Shown: positions 1 through 8,012, counted from the stretch's first letter. The stretch is 64,000 nucleotides of DNA from Robinsoniella peoriensis (GCF_042680125.1 NZ_JBHTNY010000017.1), one strand, 5' to 3'. Numbers and translations are program-made. Notes: generated by a model not told the origin, from the sequence alone.

Positions 1-140
1 CCGGGATAAATGCAAAGGTCTATATGCTCCACTACTTTTATGTATTTTCTTTTATTGAGAATCTTGTTACTTTCTGCTGCATAATACTTGCAAAGCCCTT
101 TTACTTCCAGTAAAGGCTTCTCTAAATTTTCGTATTTCAT
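1..140 (-). CDS. Oligopeptide/dipeptide ABC transporter ATPase, OppF-like (N-terminal fragment)
   Basis: Only the first 46 codons are in the window; the gene continues past the left edge. The peptide starts MKYENLEKPLLEVKGLCKYY, the usual opening of the OppF/DppF ATPase (L-EV-L-K-YY), followed by a lysine-rich insertion and VVEHIDL where the first strands before the Walker A motif would lie. The Walker A motif itself is off the edge. The ATG at 138-140 has a GGGGGAT ribosome site just upstream. It would energise peptide import together with an OppD subunit. The nearest OppD (1692-2696) lacks an adjacent F partner, so this may be the missing subunit of that transporter. That link is inference; it could equally belong to a separate operon to the left. 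Confidence 0.7.
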   Translation of the reverse strand, partial: MKYENLEKPLLEVKGLCKYYAAESNKILNKRKYIKVVEHIDLCIYP

Positions 141-210
141 TCGTATCCCCCTAAATTCTTAAATTAATCAGGTCAAATAAAATCAAAATCCAACTTCCGG
201 ATGGAATACC

Positions 211-238
211 AGAACGTGTTTGAAAATTCATTCCTGCA
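211..238. repeat. Solo end of the foldback repeat also found at 59364-59525
   Basis: These 28 bases (beginning agaacgtgtttgaaaattca) match, with a few mismatches, the reverse complement of the right end of the 162-bp palindromic element at 59364-59525. The similarity stops after about 28 bases, so this looks like a remnant or solo terminus rather than a full copy. Confidence 0.6.
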
Positions 239-446
239 CAATTGGATAATCAAGAAGGATAAACTTCATTTCCATTTATCTGAATTTTTTCCTTCACTCA
301 AAATATAAACCACTTTTATTATGTTCTCATTATATTATTGTAAAATTTCTGCAAATAAATGATGTGAGGTAAATTACTACAGCGAACAATAATCTTAAAT
401 TTGGGTTTTGCTGATTAAGGGACGCTTTGTAGATTTAGGTAGTGTT

Positions 447-711
447 CGGAAAGATGGGAGTGGGAAACTTGTATGGACTCCGTCAGCTGGCCGCAGAATT
501 GGTATTTTCTAACCTTTCCGAAGTGTTTTTTGGCGGCACGCGGGTATTCACCAAGAAATCCTGATGCATTTCTCGGTTCAGTACCCGCTTAGTATCCGAT
601 GGGAGCCAGTCGAATACTATCCGCCAAAAAACACTTCGGAAAGCTAAGTAAATACTCAGCTCTGCTCTACGCTTCCTCCGTCCATACAAGTTTCCCACTC
701 CCATCTTTCCG
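447..711. repeat. Nested perfect inverted repeat (32-bp outer arms)
   Basis: Positions 447-478 are the exact reverse complement of 680-711 (32 of 32). Inside lies a second perfect inverted repeat of 23 bp (514-536 with 621-643). The outer left arm reads cggaaagatgggagtgggaa in its first 20 bases. The structure would form a long cruciform or RNA hairpin. No transposase frame is present. The inner element has a second copy nearby, so the outer arms may be a host structure or a second element into which the inner one inserted. Confidence 0.85.
501..643 (+). repeat. Short palindromic element, copy A (MITE-like)
   Basis: About 140 bp, bounded inside by perfect 23-bp inverted repeats (514-536 and 621-643; core ccgaagtgttttttggcgg). 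Its centre can fold again through gcgggta/tacccgc and agaaat/atttct arms. Reverse-complementing 833-959 gives a close relative sharing the left flank (g-attttctaacc), the arms and the tgggag...agtcgaata segment. It encodes nothing convincing; a non-autonomous element or structured repeat family is the best description. Confidence 0.75.
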
Positions 712-832
712 AGATAGCATTCGTTGATACAAAGCTGGTTTTCTCAGCAGGTTGGAGACCCTGGGCTGTGGCCGGCCGTTCGTTTTTGGATGTTGCAATA
801 TGTGTTTCAGCAGTTCTGTGTGAAATGGATGT

Positions 833-959
833 GACCGGAGTGCTTTTTGGCGGATACTATTCGACTAGTACTGCATTGCAAAATGCAGTACTTCTCCCAT
901 CGGATTGTAAGCGGGCAGTGAGCGTGCCGCCAAAAAGTGCTCCGGGAAGGTTAGAAAAT
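833..959 (-). repeat. Short palindromic element, copy B (inverted relative to A)
   Basis: This is the second copy of the 501-643 element, in opposite orientation. Its arms are 835-853 and 927-945 (19 bp, two mismatches). It carries an extra internal perfect hairpin, agtactgcatt/aatgcagtact at about 867-894, that copy A lacks. Compensating differences between copies (gaagtgtttt versus gagcactttt) suggest the folded structure matters more than the sequence. Confidence 0.7.
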
Positions 960-1040
960 GCCAGTTTACTGTTCACTGTAGTACCAGTTACTCTATATTC
1001 AATCACAATACGTACTCTAATGTCAATTACCTTTATAACA

Positions 1041-1091
1041 AAAATATCTTCCTGATTCAGCCTCATTCCTTCTGAATCAAGAAGATATTTT
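1041..1091 (-). terminator. Rho-independent terminator of the LURP-one gene
   Basis: Inverted arms aaaatatcttcctgattcag (1041-1060) and ctgaatcaagaagatatttt (1072-1091) form a long stem with one mismatch and an 11-base loop. Read on the minus strand, it follows the LURP-family stop codon and runs into a T stretch. Confidence 0.75.
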
Positions 1092-1125
1092 GGAAAGCAA
1101 AAACACGTTTCCAGAAATTTTCCGA

Positions 1126-1593
1126 TTATCCTCTGCTGCATTTAGCAGCATCAATCGCCAAAACGATCATCAGACATATCAAAGCATCTTCATCCTGCTC
1201 GATATCCATAACATAGGTATCCGACCAGTTAAACAATTGCTTTTCCACGTGCATAATATGACGCGCACTGCTATATACGTCATAATCCCATTCCATAACA
1301 CTTCCCTGAATTTCCCAGTCATTACATGTCAGATAAAATTTAGGTACAAAAAAGCTTAATTCTTTCTGTATAATTCCAATCTCATTACCATGAATATACA
1401 TCCGAAACTTTGGAAGAAAGGTTAATACTTCTTCCCTAATTTCACCAACTTCTTCACCCCGCTGATTATAAATTACCAGACGATGTCCCCATGATAGTCT
1501 TCCCTCTACCGTAAAAACGGTGTCCTCATATTCATTATAAATATCATAGCTATCCAGCCAGCTGAAAACACGTTGTTTAAATAAAAGCTGCAT
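1126..1593 (-). CDS. LURP-one-related / YxjI-type beta-barrel protein
   Basis: This 155-residue protein matches the LURP-one-related (tubby-like C-terminal-like) pattern. It starts MQLLFKQRVFSWLDSYDIYN, followed by alternating strands such as Y-E-DTVFTVEGRLSWGH, a KFRMYIHGNEIG turn and a hydrophobic C-terminal helix (LICLMIVLAIDAA). Bacterial members are small cytoplasmic or membrane-associated proteins of unknown biochemical role, often near phospholipid or stress genes. The ATG has an AGGAGG site 7 bases upstream, a near-consensus promoter (1621-1649) and its own terminator, so it is monocistronic. It sits between the OppABCD genes and the OppF-like gene, as if inserted. The family call is firm; the function is not known. 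Confidence 0.8.
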   Translation of the reverse strand: MQLLFKQRVFSWLDSYDIYNEYEDTVFTVEGRLSWGHRLVIYNQRGEEVGEIREEVLTFLPKFRMYIHGNEIGIIQKELSFFVPKFYLTCNDWEIQGSVMEWDYDVYSSARHIMHVEKQLFNWSDTYVMDIEQDEDALICLMIVLAIDAAKCSRG

Positions 1594-1620
1594 AAGAGAA
1601 CCTCCTTTGACTTTTGTTTA

Positions 1621-1649
1621 ATTATAACATGATTTTCATGGAGCGTCGA
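1621..1649 (-). promoter_or_regulatory. Sigma-A-type promoter of the LURP-one gene
   Basis: On the minus strand a TCGACG -35 box (1644-1649) is followed by 17 bases and a perfect TATAAT -10 box (1621-1626), about 28 bases before the start codon. Spacing and -10 fit a vegetative promoter. Confidence 0.7.
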
Positions 1650-1691
1650 TTGTATTAATTTACTCGTTTCATTTTGTAAATCCTTTACCCT

Positions 1692-2696
1692 TCAGGCAGA
1701 GACTCTTTTACATTCCTCAGGTAGTTTTTCCTTCCCGTCCAATTCCAGGCAGCTTACTCTTCTTCCCTCTGTTTTTTGCATTTCCGGTTTTTGTGTCTGG
1801 CATTCTGCCTTGGCATTTGGACAACGTTTTGCAAAGACACATCCCGTCTGGCTTCTCTTCGTCAACGGCTCTACGATACCTGGTATATTATAGAGGATTT
1901 CTCCTTTTTTTTGGGGTGTGGGTATGGATTCCAGCAGGCCTTTCGTATAGGGATGCATTGGGTTGTGCAAGATTTCTTCTGTACTTCCTTCTTCCACAAT
2001 ATTTCCTGCATACATAACAATAATTCTGGAACACAGCTCTTTGACTACGCCCAGATCATGGGAAATAAATAATATAGTGGACTTAAATTCCTTATTCAGT
2101 TCCCGCAGAAGCTCCAGTATCTGATACTGGATTGTCACATCTAAAGCTGTAGTCGGCTCATCTGCAACGATCAGCTTCGGATGATTGATCAGCGCCATGG
2201 CGATTACAATTCTCTGTTTCATGCCCCCTGATAATTGATGGGGGTATTCCCGGTAGAGCTTTTCTACCCTGGAGAGTCCAACTTTTTTCATCATTTCTTT
2301 CGCTTTTACACCGGCATTTCTTTTTTCTCCGGGATGGTGAAGGAGATAGGCTTCCTCTATCTGTTTTCCTACCGTGATCAATGGATTCAGCGCGGTCATC
2401 GGCTCCTGGAAAATCATTGAGATATCAGCGCCTCTGACACCGCACATCTCCTCCTCCGACAGCTTTAACAAATCGGTATCTCCCAGACAGATGCCGCCTG
2501 CCGATACCCTTGCCGCCTGAGGTAAGAGCCTCATAATTGCCAGGGAGGATAAACTCTTCCCACATCCTGATTCACCCACCAGACCGACAATTTCCCCCTC
2601 TTCTGCCTGAAAACTGATGCCATCCAGTGCCTTGTAATAATTATTCTGATTTTTAATTTCTACCGTTAAATCTTCTATCCTTAATTTTTTATCCAT
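1692..2696 (-). CDS. Oligopeptide ABC transporter ATP-binding protein, OppD/DppD-like
   Basis: This 334-residue ATPase powers peptide import through the two permeases encoded just upstream. The Walker A motif GESGCGKS is at about residues 41-48, the signature LSGGMKQR at 155-162, and Walker B VADEPTTALD at 177-186. The C-terminal extension carries the Cys motif GCVFAKRCPNAKAEC typical of OppD/DppD proteins. The ATG at 2694-2696 is chosen because AGGAGG lies 6 bases upstream. The frame is open for 120 more bases, but that stretch lacks a ribosome site and family similarity. It is the last gene of the rpiR-led operon. A partner OppF does not follow; the LURP gene and repeats do. The exact peptide substrate cannot be read from sequence. 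Confidence 0.9.
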   Translation of the reverse strand: MDKKLRIEDLTVEIKNQNNYYKALDGISFQAEEGEIVGLVGESGCGKSLSSLAIMRLLPQAARVSAGGICLGDTDLLKLSEEEMCGVRGADISMIFQEPMTALNPLITVGKQIEEAYLLHHPGEKRNAGVKAKEMMKKVGLSRVEKLYREYPHQLSGGMKQRIVIAMALINHPKLIVADEPTTALDVTIQYQILELLRELNKEFKSTILFISHDLGVVKELCSRIIVMYAGNIVEEGSTEEILHNPMHPYTKGLLESIPTPQKKGEILYNIPGIVEPLTKRSQTGCVFAKRCPNAKAECQTQKPEMQKTEGRRVSCLELDGKEKLPEECKRVSA

Positions 2697-2838
2697 TTTA
2701 TTCCTCCTGCTTGTTGCTAAAATTGCACCGCTGCCGGCCACTGAGCAAATGTTTCGGATTCTCCGGTACGGACAGCCGGGTGTATTGGCTAAAATCTGCG
2801 TCAGGTGTTCATACACGAAGCCTGGCAGATTGCAGTTA

Positions 2839-3654
2839 CTAGCTGCGGCAATCCGTTATATCCCGGATTCCGTCTCCCAACAGGTTAAATCCTAATACCA
2901 TAATGGTAATCATGACACCGGGTACGACGGCATACCAGGGGTTGGTCAGCAGATATCCCTGGGCTTCAAACAGCATCTTTCCCCAGCTGGCATCGGGCGG
3001 CTGTATTCCAAGCCCCAGATAGCTTAATCCAGCTTCAGATAAGACTGCACTGGAAAATCCAAGAGATGCCGTAACAATCAGTGAGGATACGACATTGGGT
3101 AATATATGTATAAACATAATCCGGAGATTCGATGCCCCCCTCGTCCGCGCTGCTTTGATATAATCCATTTCCTTTATCTGCATAAATCCGCTTCGGGTCA
3201 TCCGGCAGAACCTGGGAATCGCCATGATTCCAAGTGCCGCTGCGGTATTCAGTATCCCGCTTCCAAAGATTGTGATAAATACCAGCGCCAGGATTACCCC
3301 TGGAAATGCCATTTTTGCATCCATGATTAACATGATAATCTTGTCTATCCATCCCTGGAAATATCCTGCAGCCGCACCCAGTATTACACCGATTGCCATT
3401 CCGATTGCTACTGCCGTGAATCCCACCAGAAATGCTGTCTGAGACCCCTTTACAATACGGCTGAAAATATCTCTGCCAAAATTATCTGTTCCCAGAAGAT
3501 GGGCAGCCGATGGTCCCTGAAAGCTGTTTAAAGTATCCATCTCATTCGGATCGTAGGGCAGGTAGATGAAACTTAGCAGCAGAAGCAGTCCCAAAAATGC
3601 GACCATACCTAATCCTATCATAAAATTCTTATTATTTCTGCATTTTTTCCACAT
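2839..3654 (-). CDS. Oligopeptide ABC transporter permease, OppC/DppC-like
   Basis: This inner-membrane permease of about 271 residues has one N-terminal and five core membrane helices (first helix near FMIGLGMVAFLGLLLLLSFI). It carries the coupling-loop EAA motif DYIKAARTRGASNLRIMFIHILPN, which contacts the ATPases, and GTDNFGRDIFSRI in the N-terminal segment, the hallmark of the DppC branch. The upstream permease stop lies directly before it. GTG at 3663 is possible, but ATG at 3654 has AGGTGG at better spacing. It forms a heterodimeric channel with the OppB-like protein. Confidence 0.88.
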   Translation of the reverse strand: MWKKCRNNKNFMIGLGMVAFLGLLLLLSFIYLPYDPNEMDTLNSFQGPSAAHLLGTDNFGRDIFSRIVKGSQTAFLVGFTAVAIGMAIGVILGAAAGYFQGWIDKIIMLIMDAKMAFPGVILALVFITIFGSGILNTAAALGIMAIPRFCRMTRSGFMQIKEMDYIKAARTRGASNLRIMFIHILPNVVSSLIVTASLGFSSAVLSEAGLSYLGLGIQPPDASWGKMLFEAQGYLLTNPWYAVVPGVMITIMVLGFNLLGDGIRDITDCRS

Positions 3655-3663
3655 ATCAGCCAC

Positions 3664-4605
3664 CTACTCCAAACGAATTCTGGGATCCACTGCCATATAC
3701 AGCAGATCTACCACCAGATTAATCACAATCACCATAAACGCAAGATAAAATACCAGCCCCTGGACCAGAGGAAAATCCCGGTTTCCTACTCCTGAGGTAA
3801 TAAGATGTCCGATTCCCGGCAAATTGAAAACATTTTCAACAATAATGCTGCCGCCCAGTACATCCACAACGGTCATTCCGAGAATTGTAATGGTAGGAAG
3901 CAGGGCATTTTTCAATACATGCCGGTAGAGTACTCTCTTTTGTGTGGCACCTTTGCTTCTTGCCGTCCTGACATAATCCAGGTTCATTTGATCCAACAGG
4001 GTATTTTTCAGATAGCGGATAACCACTGCCGATGTACCAATGGCGATAGCCACCGATGGCAGTATAAGAGACCGGATGCATCCCAGCGGGTCTTCTGAAA
4101 ATGGAATAAAATCTCCCGAAGGCAGCACCTGAAGTGTAACAGCAAATAGCATAATCAGCAAAATCCCCAGCCAGAAGGACGGGACTGCCACACCGATCTG
4201 TGTTAAAAAAGACAGAAACAAAGCTGATTTTTTGTTATTGTTTTTAGCCAGAAATATAGCGATTGGAATCACGGTAACCACCGTAATCAGCAGCGAAAAA
4301 ACCGTTAAGGAAATGGTAACCGGAAGACTGCTCTTTAACAGGTCCCCCACAGGAACCTGATAACGGATAGAATCTCCAAGATCTCCCCGGAATAAATCCC
4401 CGATCCAGTTCACATACCGCTCACCAAGAGGCAGATCCAGTCCTAACTGCTTTTCAAGGGCCTGTGCCTGGAGCGGATCTGCATCCACTCCAAGTATCAC
4501 ATCCACCGGATTTCCAGGAAGTATCTGAAAGACGCCAAAGGTCAGTAAAGATATAACAAATAACGTACATACCATGGTAACTATTTTTTTCAAAACGTAT
4601 TTCAT
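3664..4605 (-). CDS. Oligopeptide ABC transporter permease, OppB/DppB-like
   Basis: This permease of about 313 residues has the DppB features. The N-terminal helix ends in FGVFQILPGNPVDVILG, and six membrane segments follow. The coupling-loop motif DYVRTARSKGATQKRVLYRH is near the middle, and the C-terminus ends LLYMAVDPRIRLE, a family signature. An AGGAGG site stands 8 bases before the ATG at 4605. It pairs with the OppC-like protein and receives substrate from the lipoprotein encoded upstream. Confidence 0.9.
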   Translation of the reverse strand: MKYVLKKIVTMVCTLFVISLLTFGVFQILPGNPVDVILGVDADPLQAQALEKQLGLDLPLGERYVNWIGDLFRGDLGDSIRYQVPVGDLLKSSLPVTISLTVFSLLITVVTVIPIAIFLAKNNNKKSALFLSFLTQIGVAVPSFWLGILLIMLFAVTLQVLPSGDFIPFSEDPLGCIRSLILPSVAIAIGTSAVVIRYLKNTLLDQMNLDYVRTARSKGATQKRVLYRHVLKNALLPTITILGMTVVDVLGGSIIVENVFNLPGIGHLITSGVGNRDFPLVQGLVFYLAFMVIVINLVVDLLYMAVDPRIRLE

Positions 4606-4627
4606 CAAAATTACCTCCTGGTATCCC

Positions 4628-6244
4628 CTATTTTGTCAGGCTGATACTGCTCATATCCAAAAACGTAACCGGATAATTTTTCATTCCCTGTACACTTTTT
4701 GAGGTAGCATAGATGACATCCGGGTCCTGGATATAGACTGCCGCTGCCTGGTCTACCAATAACTGCTGACATTCCTTAAATAATTCTACTCTTTTTGCCT
4801 CGTCCGTGGATACTGCCGCCTGGTGAATCAGCTCATCGTACTGAGGATCGGAAAATTTAAAATAATTCTTATCATATGCGGAATCAAAACGGTTGAGAAA
4901 ATCGTTCGGATCCAGTTTTCCGCTGTGTCCGATAATTGTTGCTTCATAATTTGCCTTACCATAAACGGTATCCAGCCACTGCGCCCATTCGATCAGCTGA
5001 ATGTCAGCTTCAATACCTATTTTGCTCAATTGGTTTTTAATCACCTGTGCGGTATCTACATGGGTCTGGTAATTAGATGGTACGGTAATGGTCATTTTAA
5101 ATCCATTCTCATATCCCGCTTCTTTTAAGAGTGTCTTCGCCTTTTCGATGTCCGTGTTATAACAATTTTTCAAATCCGTATTAAAATAAGTGCTCATACT
5201 GGGGCTTAAGAAGGAATCTACTTTCGTTCCGTTGCCATTTACCACCGTATTGATGATCTCTTCTTTATTTACAGCATAATTGATAGCCTGTCTTACTTTT
5301 ACGTCATTAAATGGTTCCACGCTGTTATTCAGCGCCATGAGCTGCACCATATTCTGTGGCCCCTGTACAATATTGTAATCATTTTTCAGTGCTTCCACAT
5401 TCTTTGCATCCACAGAGGTAATATCCAGATCCCCGGATTTCAGCCCCATAAGGCGCGCATTTGCATCCGTCATAATCTTAAATTCTACTTTGTCAATAAC
5501 CGGCATCCGCTCTTTGATGGTACTGTATTCCGGATATTTTTCTAAAATAACTTTCTGGCCCTGTATGTATTCCACAAATTTAAATGGTCCGGTACCAACT
5601 GGTTTTGTGCTGTTCTGGGTATAGTCTTTTTCTACGATAGATATAGTAGCTTTCGATAAAAATCCTGCATTTTTTTCTTTTAGAATAAGATTTACACTGT
5701 AATCATCCGGAGTTTCAACCGATGCCAGCAGCTGGTTCAAAGTTTCATTCAATGGTGCCTCCCCATTTAAACCGGCGAGCTTTTCATAAGTATATTTCAC
5801 ATCTTTGGATGTAAAATCCGCTCCGTCGTGGAATTTTATTCCCTGTTTCAGTTTGAAGCTGTAGGTAAGCCCATCTTCAGAGATATCATAGGTCTCCGAC
5901 AAAGCAGGGATGAATTCTCCTTTTTCATTAAATCCCAGTAAACCTTCAAACACATTCATCATGATTGCAGATGTATCCGTTGCAGAAGAAAGCATCGGAT
6001 CTAAATTATCCGGCTCGGATCCAACCGATACCTTCACGGTTCCTCCAGCTGCAGATGTCTTTTCAGCTTCTGCACCGGCATTCTGGCTGTCAGCCTCTGC
6101 TGCAGCAGATTCTCCTGTTTGTCCTGCTTCCGTAACTGTAGTGTTATCCGCCTCTGCCTTGCCTTGAGAACTGCCGCAGCCAGCTGCTGATGCAGCGATA
6201 ACTGCTGCTAATGTAAACACCATTAATTTCTTTAATCCTCTCAT
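4628..6244 (-). CDS. Peptide-type ABC transporter substrate-binding lipoprotein (SBP family 5)
   Basis: This 538-residue lipoprotein captures substrate outside the membrane. Residues 1-23 are a lipoprotein signal peptide (LAAVIAASAAGC lipobox). A 45-residue Ala/Glu/Thr-rich linker follows, then a full family-5 binding domain: GTVKVSVGSEPDNLDPMLSS at the start, LKQGIKFHDGADFTSKDVKY in the middle, and VGTGPFKFVEY before the hinge. A GAAAGGAG ribosome site precedes the ATG. It follows the MBL-hydrolase gene by 52 bases that include a short tandem repeat. Family-5 proteins bind peptides but also nickel, opines, sugars and muropeptides, so the ligand is open; the RpiR regulator hints at a sugar-containing one. 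Confidence 0.9.
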   Translation of the reverse strand: MRGLKKLMVFTLAAVIAASAAGCGSSQGKAEADNTTVTEAGQTGESAAAEADSQNAGAEAEKTSAAGGTVKVSVGSEPDNLDPMLSSATDTSAIMMNVFEGLLGFNEKGEFIPALSETYDISEDGLTYSFKLKQGIKFHDGADFTSKDVKYTYEKLAGLNGEAPLNETLNQLLASVETPDDYSVNLILKEKNAGFLSKATISIVEKDYTQNSTKPVGTGPFKFVEYIQGQKVILEKYPEYSTIKERMPVIDKVEFKIMTDANARLMGLKSGDLDITSVDAKNVEALKNDYNIVQGPQNMVQLMALNNSVEPFNDVKVRQAINYAVNKEEIINTVVNGNGTKVDSFLSPSMSTYFNTDLKNCYNTDIEKAKTLLKEAGYENGFKMTITVPSNYQTHVDTAQVIKNQLSKIGIEADIQLIEWAQWLDTVYGKANYEATIIGHSGKLDPNDFLNRFDSAYDKNYFKFSDPQYDELIHQAAVSTDEAKRVELFKECQQLLVDQAAAVYIQDPDVIYATSKSVQGMKNYPVTFLDMSSISLTK

Positions 6245-6273
6245 AATTGCTCCTTTCGTACCTTAACGTACTG

Positions 6274-6295
6274 TCTGTACTATCTGTACTATCTG
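6274..6295. repeat. Short 9-bp tandem repeat between hydrolase and binding-protein genes
   Basis: The unit tctgtacta occurs about 2.4 times in a row in the gap between the MBL hydrolase and the binding lipoprotein. It could be a slippage-prone spacer; no function is evident. Confidence 0.6.
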
Positions 6296-6296
6296 T

Positions 6297-7139
6297 TCAA
6301 TCGGCTTCATTCCGGTTATCTCCAGTCAAATATCCCAGCCCACCGCGGGGTATCTGATCCTCGCGGCAGTCTCCAAATGATCCCCAGGCGTTTTTGCATG
6401 GCTCTTTGCTCACGGGAATATTCAGACGCATGCCCGGCTCTGCCAGAATAATATTTCCCTGATATACTTTTTCTGCTTCTTCCTGCAGGTTTCGGATTTC
6501 CCCATAATGAGGAAAATGAGTCAGGCATAAACCAGATACTTCTGCCTTCACCGCCACTTCCCCGGCCTCGCTGGAGCACATATGTCCCCAGACATCTCCT
6601 TTTTGACAGGCATACAGTGAAGCTTCGCATAATAATAAATCAGCTTTTCCTGCAAACTCCGCCAACCCATCGTAATAATTCGTATCACCCGAATATACCA
6701 GCACGCCTTCTGACCTGCCTTTAGTCTTTACGGCATAGGAAGGGATCTCATGCTGATTCAGGTTCACTTCAAATTCCAGGTCCCCGATTTGAAAATGGGG
6801 CTGGTTCTCATAACTGTATCCTTTGCAGTAATTCTCATATGACAGCTTATTCTCATTTCCGGGCCCCCACGCTGCAAAATCTTTCCTGCGCCTGCCGGTT
6901 AGGATATCCAGCATCACCGCATATTGCAGGCATCCCAGGTCTGCACAGTGGTCAGGATGATAGTGGGTGAGAACCACCCCGTCTAACTCCTTTAAATCTA
7001 TCACATTTTGTAACCGGGATAATACACCGCTCCCGCAATCCAGAAGAACTCTGGTATTCCCTTCTTCCAGGAGATAACCGGAAGTTGCACCATTTTTCAC
7101 GGGATATGCTCCGTGGCAGCCTATGATTGTCAGTTTCAT
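6297..7139 (-). CDS. MBL-fold metal-dependent hydrolase (RNase Z/YhfI-like)
   Basis: This 280-residue cytoplasmic protein has the metallo-beta-lactamase metal motif THYHPDHCADLG (H59, H61, D63, H64), the strand pair VLLDCGSG before it, YSGDTNY with the bridging Asp, and a later CLTHFPHYG histidine, as in RNase Z-like and YhfI-type hydrolases. These bind two zinc ions and cleave phosphodiester, lactone or similar bonds. The start overlaps the stop of the rpiR gene by 4 bases, and the GGAAAGGA site lies inside rpiR, so the two are translationally coupled. Its place in a transport operon suggests it processes the imported compound; which bond it cuts is unknown. Confidence 0.82.
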   Translation of the reverse strand: MKLTIIGCHGAYPVKNGATSGYLLEEGNTRVLLDCGSGVLSRLQNVIDLKELDGVVLTHYHPDHCADLGCLQYAVMLDILTGRRRKDFAAWGPGNENKLSYENYCKGYSYENQPHFQIGDLEFEVNLNQHEIPSYAVKTKGRSEGVLVYSGDTNYYDGLAEFAGKADLLLCEASLYACQKGDVWGHMCSSEAGEVAVKAEVSGLCLTHFPHYGEIRNLQEEAEKVYQGNIILAEPGMRLNIPVSKEPCKNAWGSFGDCREDQIPRGGLGYLTGDNRNEAD

Positions 7140-7999
7140 ATGTTCCTTTCCATACAGTTTTCATAGATCATCTCTGTACTTTTTACATTACTCTTAATTC
7201 TTTCTTTGTCCAGGCTGACCAGTTTTACCACCAGTGCCTGCGCAAGTGTAAATACCGACGAATAAGAATCCAGAAAAAACACGGATTCCGTAGCGGCATA
7301 ATACGATATATCAGCCGCTTTCGCAAATGGTGACAGGCTGCAGTCTGTAAATGCAAGAATGGTGACTCCCTTTTCTCTGGCGAGGTTTGCTGCAGACAGG
7401 GTTCTCTTACAATACCGCTGGAAGCCCACCAGAATCATCACATCGCCCTCTTTCATAAATGCAATGTGCTCATAATAATTGGACAGATTCAGATGCGTGG
7501 CATTTCCCAGAAGGTAATTCAATACAAAATGCAGATAGGAGGATACTCCCAGTCCCATTTTGTCACCCATAATCCAGATTCTCCCGGCATTTGCAATTTC
7601 CTTTGCCCCCCGTTTCAACTCATCTTTTTCATTCAAACGAAGGGTATTGGACAGGTTTGCTGCTTCCATATGCCAGTATTCTTCCAGCCAGCTTTCCTGG
7701 TCCGTGTTATTTTTCAGCTCCAGATTCACCAGTGCCCGGTTTTTCATCAGATTTTCTTTGACACTGTTTTTCATCTCCAGAAAGCTTTCATATCCCAGTC
7801 TTCCAGCCAATCTATGTATCGTAGCCTCACTGACTTTTGACTGTTCTCCCACCTCTTTAGCCGTCATCACGCAGATATTTTCCCAGTTTTTCTTCATATA
7901 AATAGCTGCCTGCTGCTGTGTATCCGTCAGCTGCTCAAACTGGTCATCAATCCTTTCGTACAGATTCCTGCCCTTCTTTTCCATTTGCTTTTCTTTCAT
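7136..7999 (-). CDS. MurR/RpiR-family transcriptional regulator
   Basis: This 287-residue regulator has an N-terminal RpiR helix-turn-helix domain (about residues 10-85, with SKVSEATIHRLAGRLGYESF as the recognition region) and a C-terminal SIS domain (about 120-260) that usually senses sugar phosphates. The ATG follows AAAGGGAG at good spacing. It is the first gene of the operon with the MBL hydrolase and OppABCD-like genes, so it probably controls this operon. A 10-bp inverted repeat (8013-8052) immediately precedes its ribosome site. The link to sugar-phosphate sensing comes from the family, not from this sequence. Confidence 0.87.
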   Translation of the reverse strand: MKEKQMEKKGRNLYERIDDQFEQLTDTQQQAAIYMKKNWENICVMTAKEVGEQSKVSEATIHRLAGRLGYESFLEMKNSVKENLMKNRALVNLELKNNTDQESWLEEYWHMEAANLSNTLRLNEKDELKRGAKEIANAGRIWIMGDKMGLGVSSYLHFVLNYLLGNATHLNLSNYYEHIAFMKEGDVMILVGFQRYCKRTLSAANLAREKGVTILAFTDCSLSPFAKAADISYYAATESVFFLDSYSSVFTLAQALVVKLVSLDKERIKSNVKSTEMIYENCMERNI

Positions 8000-8012
8000 A
8001 ATCCACTCCCTT

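Larger units (their letters stand above)
141..1040. other. Gene-free, repeat-rich intergenic interval
   Basis: About 900 bases between the OppF-like start and the LURP-gene terminator hold no convincing gene. The open frames here lie inside palindromic arms and have no ribosome site. The content is a partial foldback-repeat end at 211-238, a nested inverted repeat at 447-711, and two inverted copies of one short palindromic element (501-643 and 833-959). The rest is AT-rich, with nothing recognised. Confidence 0.6.

Noticed and set aside
483..704. 73-residue open frame on the minus strand
   Set aside because: It lies inside the perfect inverted repeat 447-711; the pairing of the arms explains the open frame, and no ribosome site precedes it.
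447..959. Insertion sequence
   Set aside because: No transposase or integrase frame is present, and element length (about 140 bp) is far too short for an autonomous element.
857..1141. 94-residue open frame on the minus strand, and 768-1055 on the plus strand
   Set aside because: Both cover palindromic element B and the terminator; no ribosome site and no recognisable protein pattern.
2697..2816. N-terminal extension of the OppD-like gene
   Set aside because: A strong AGGAGG site at the internal ATG (2696) and lack of family similarity upstream argue for the shorter form.
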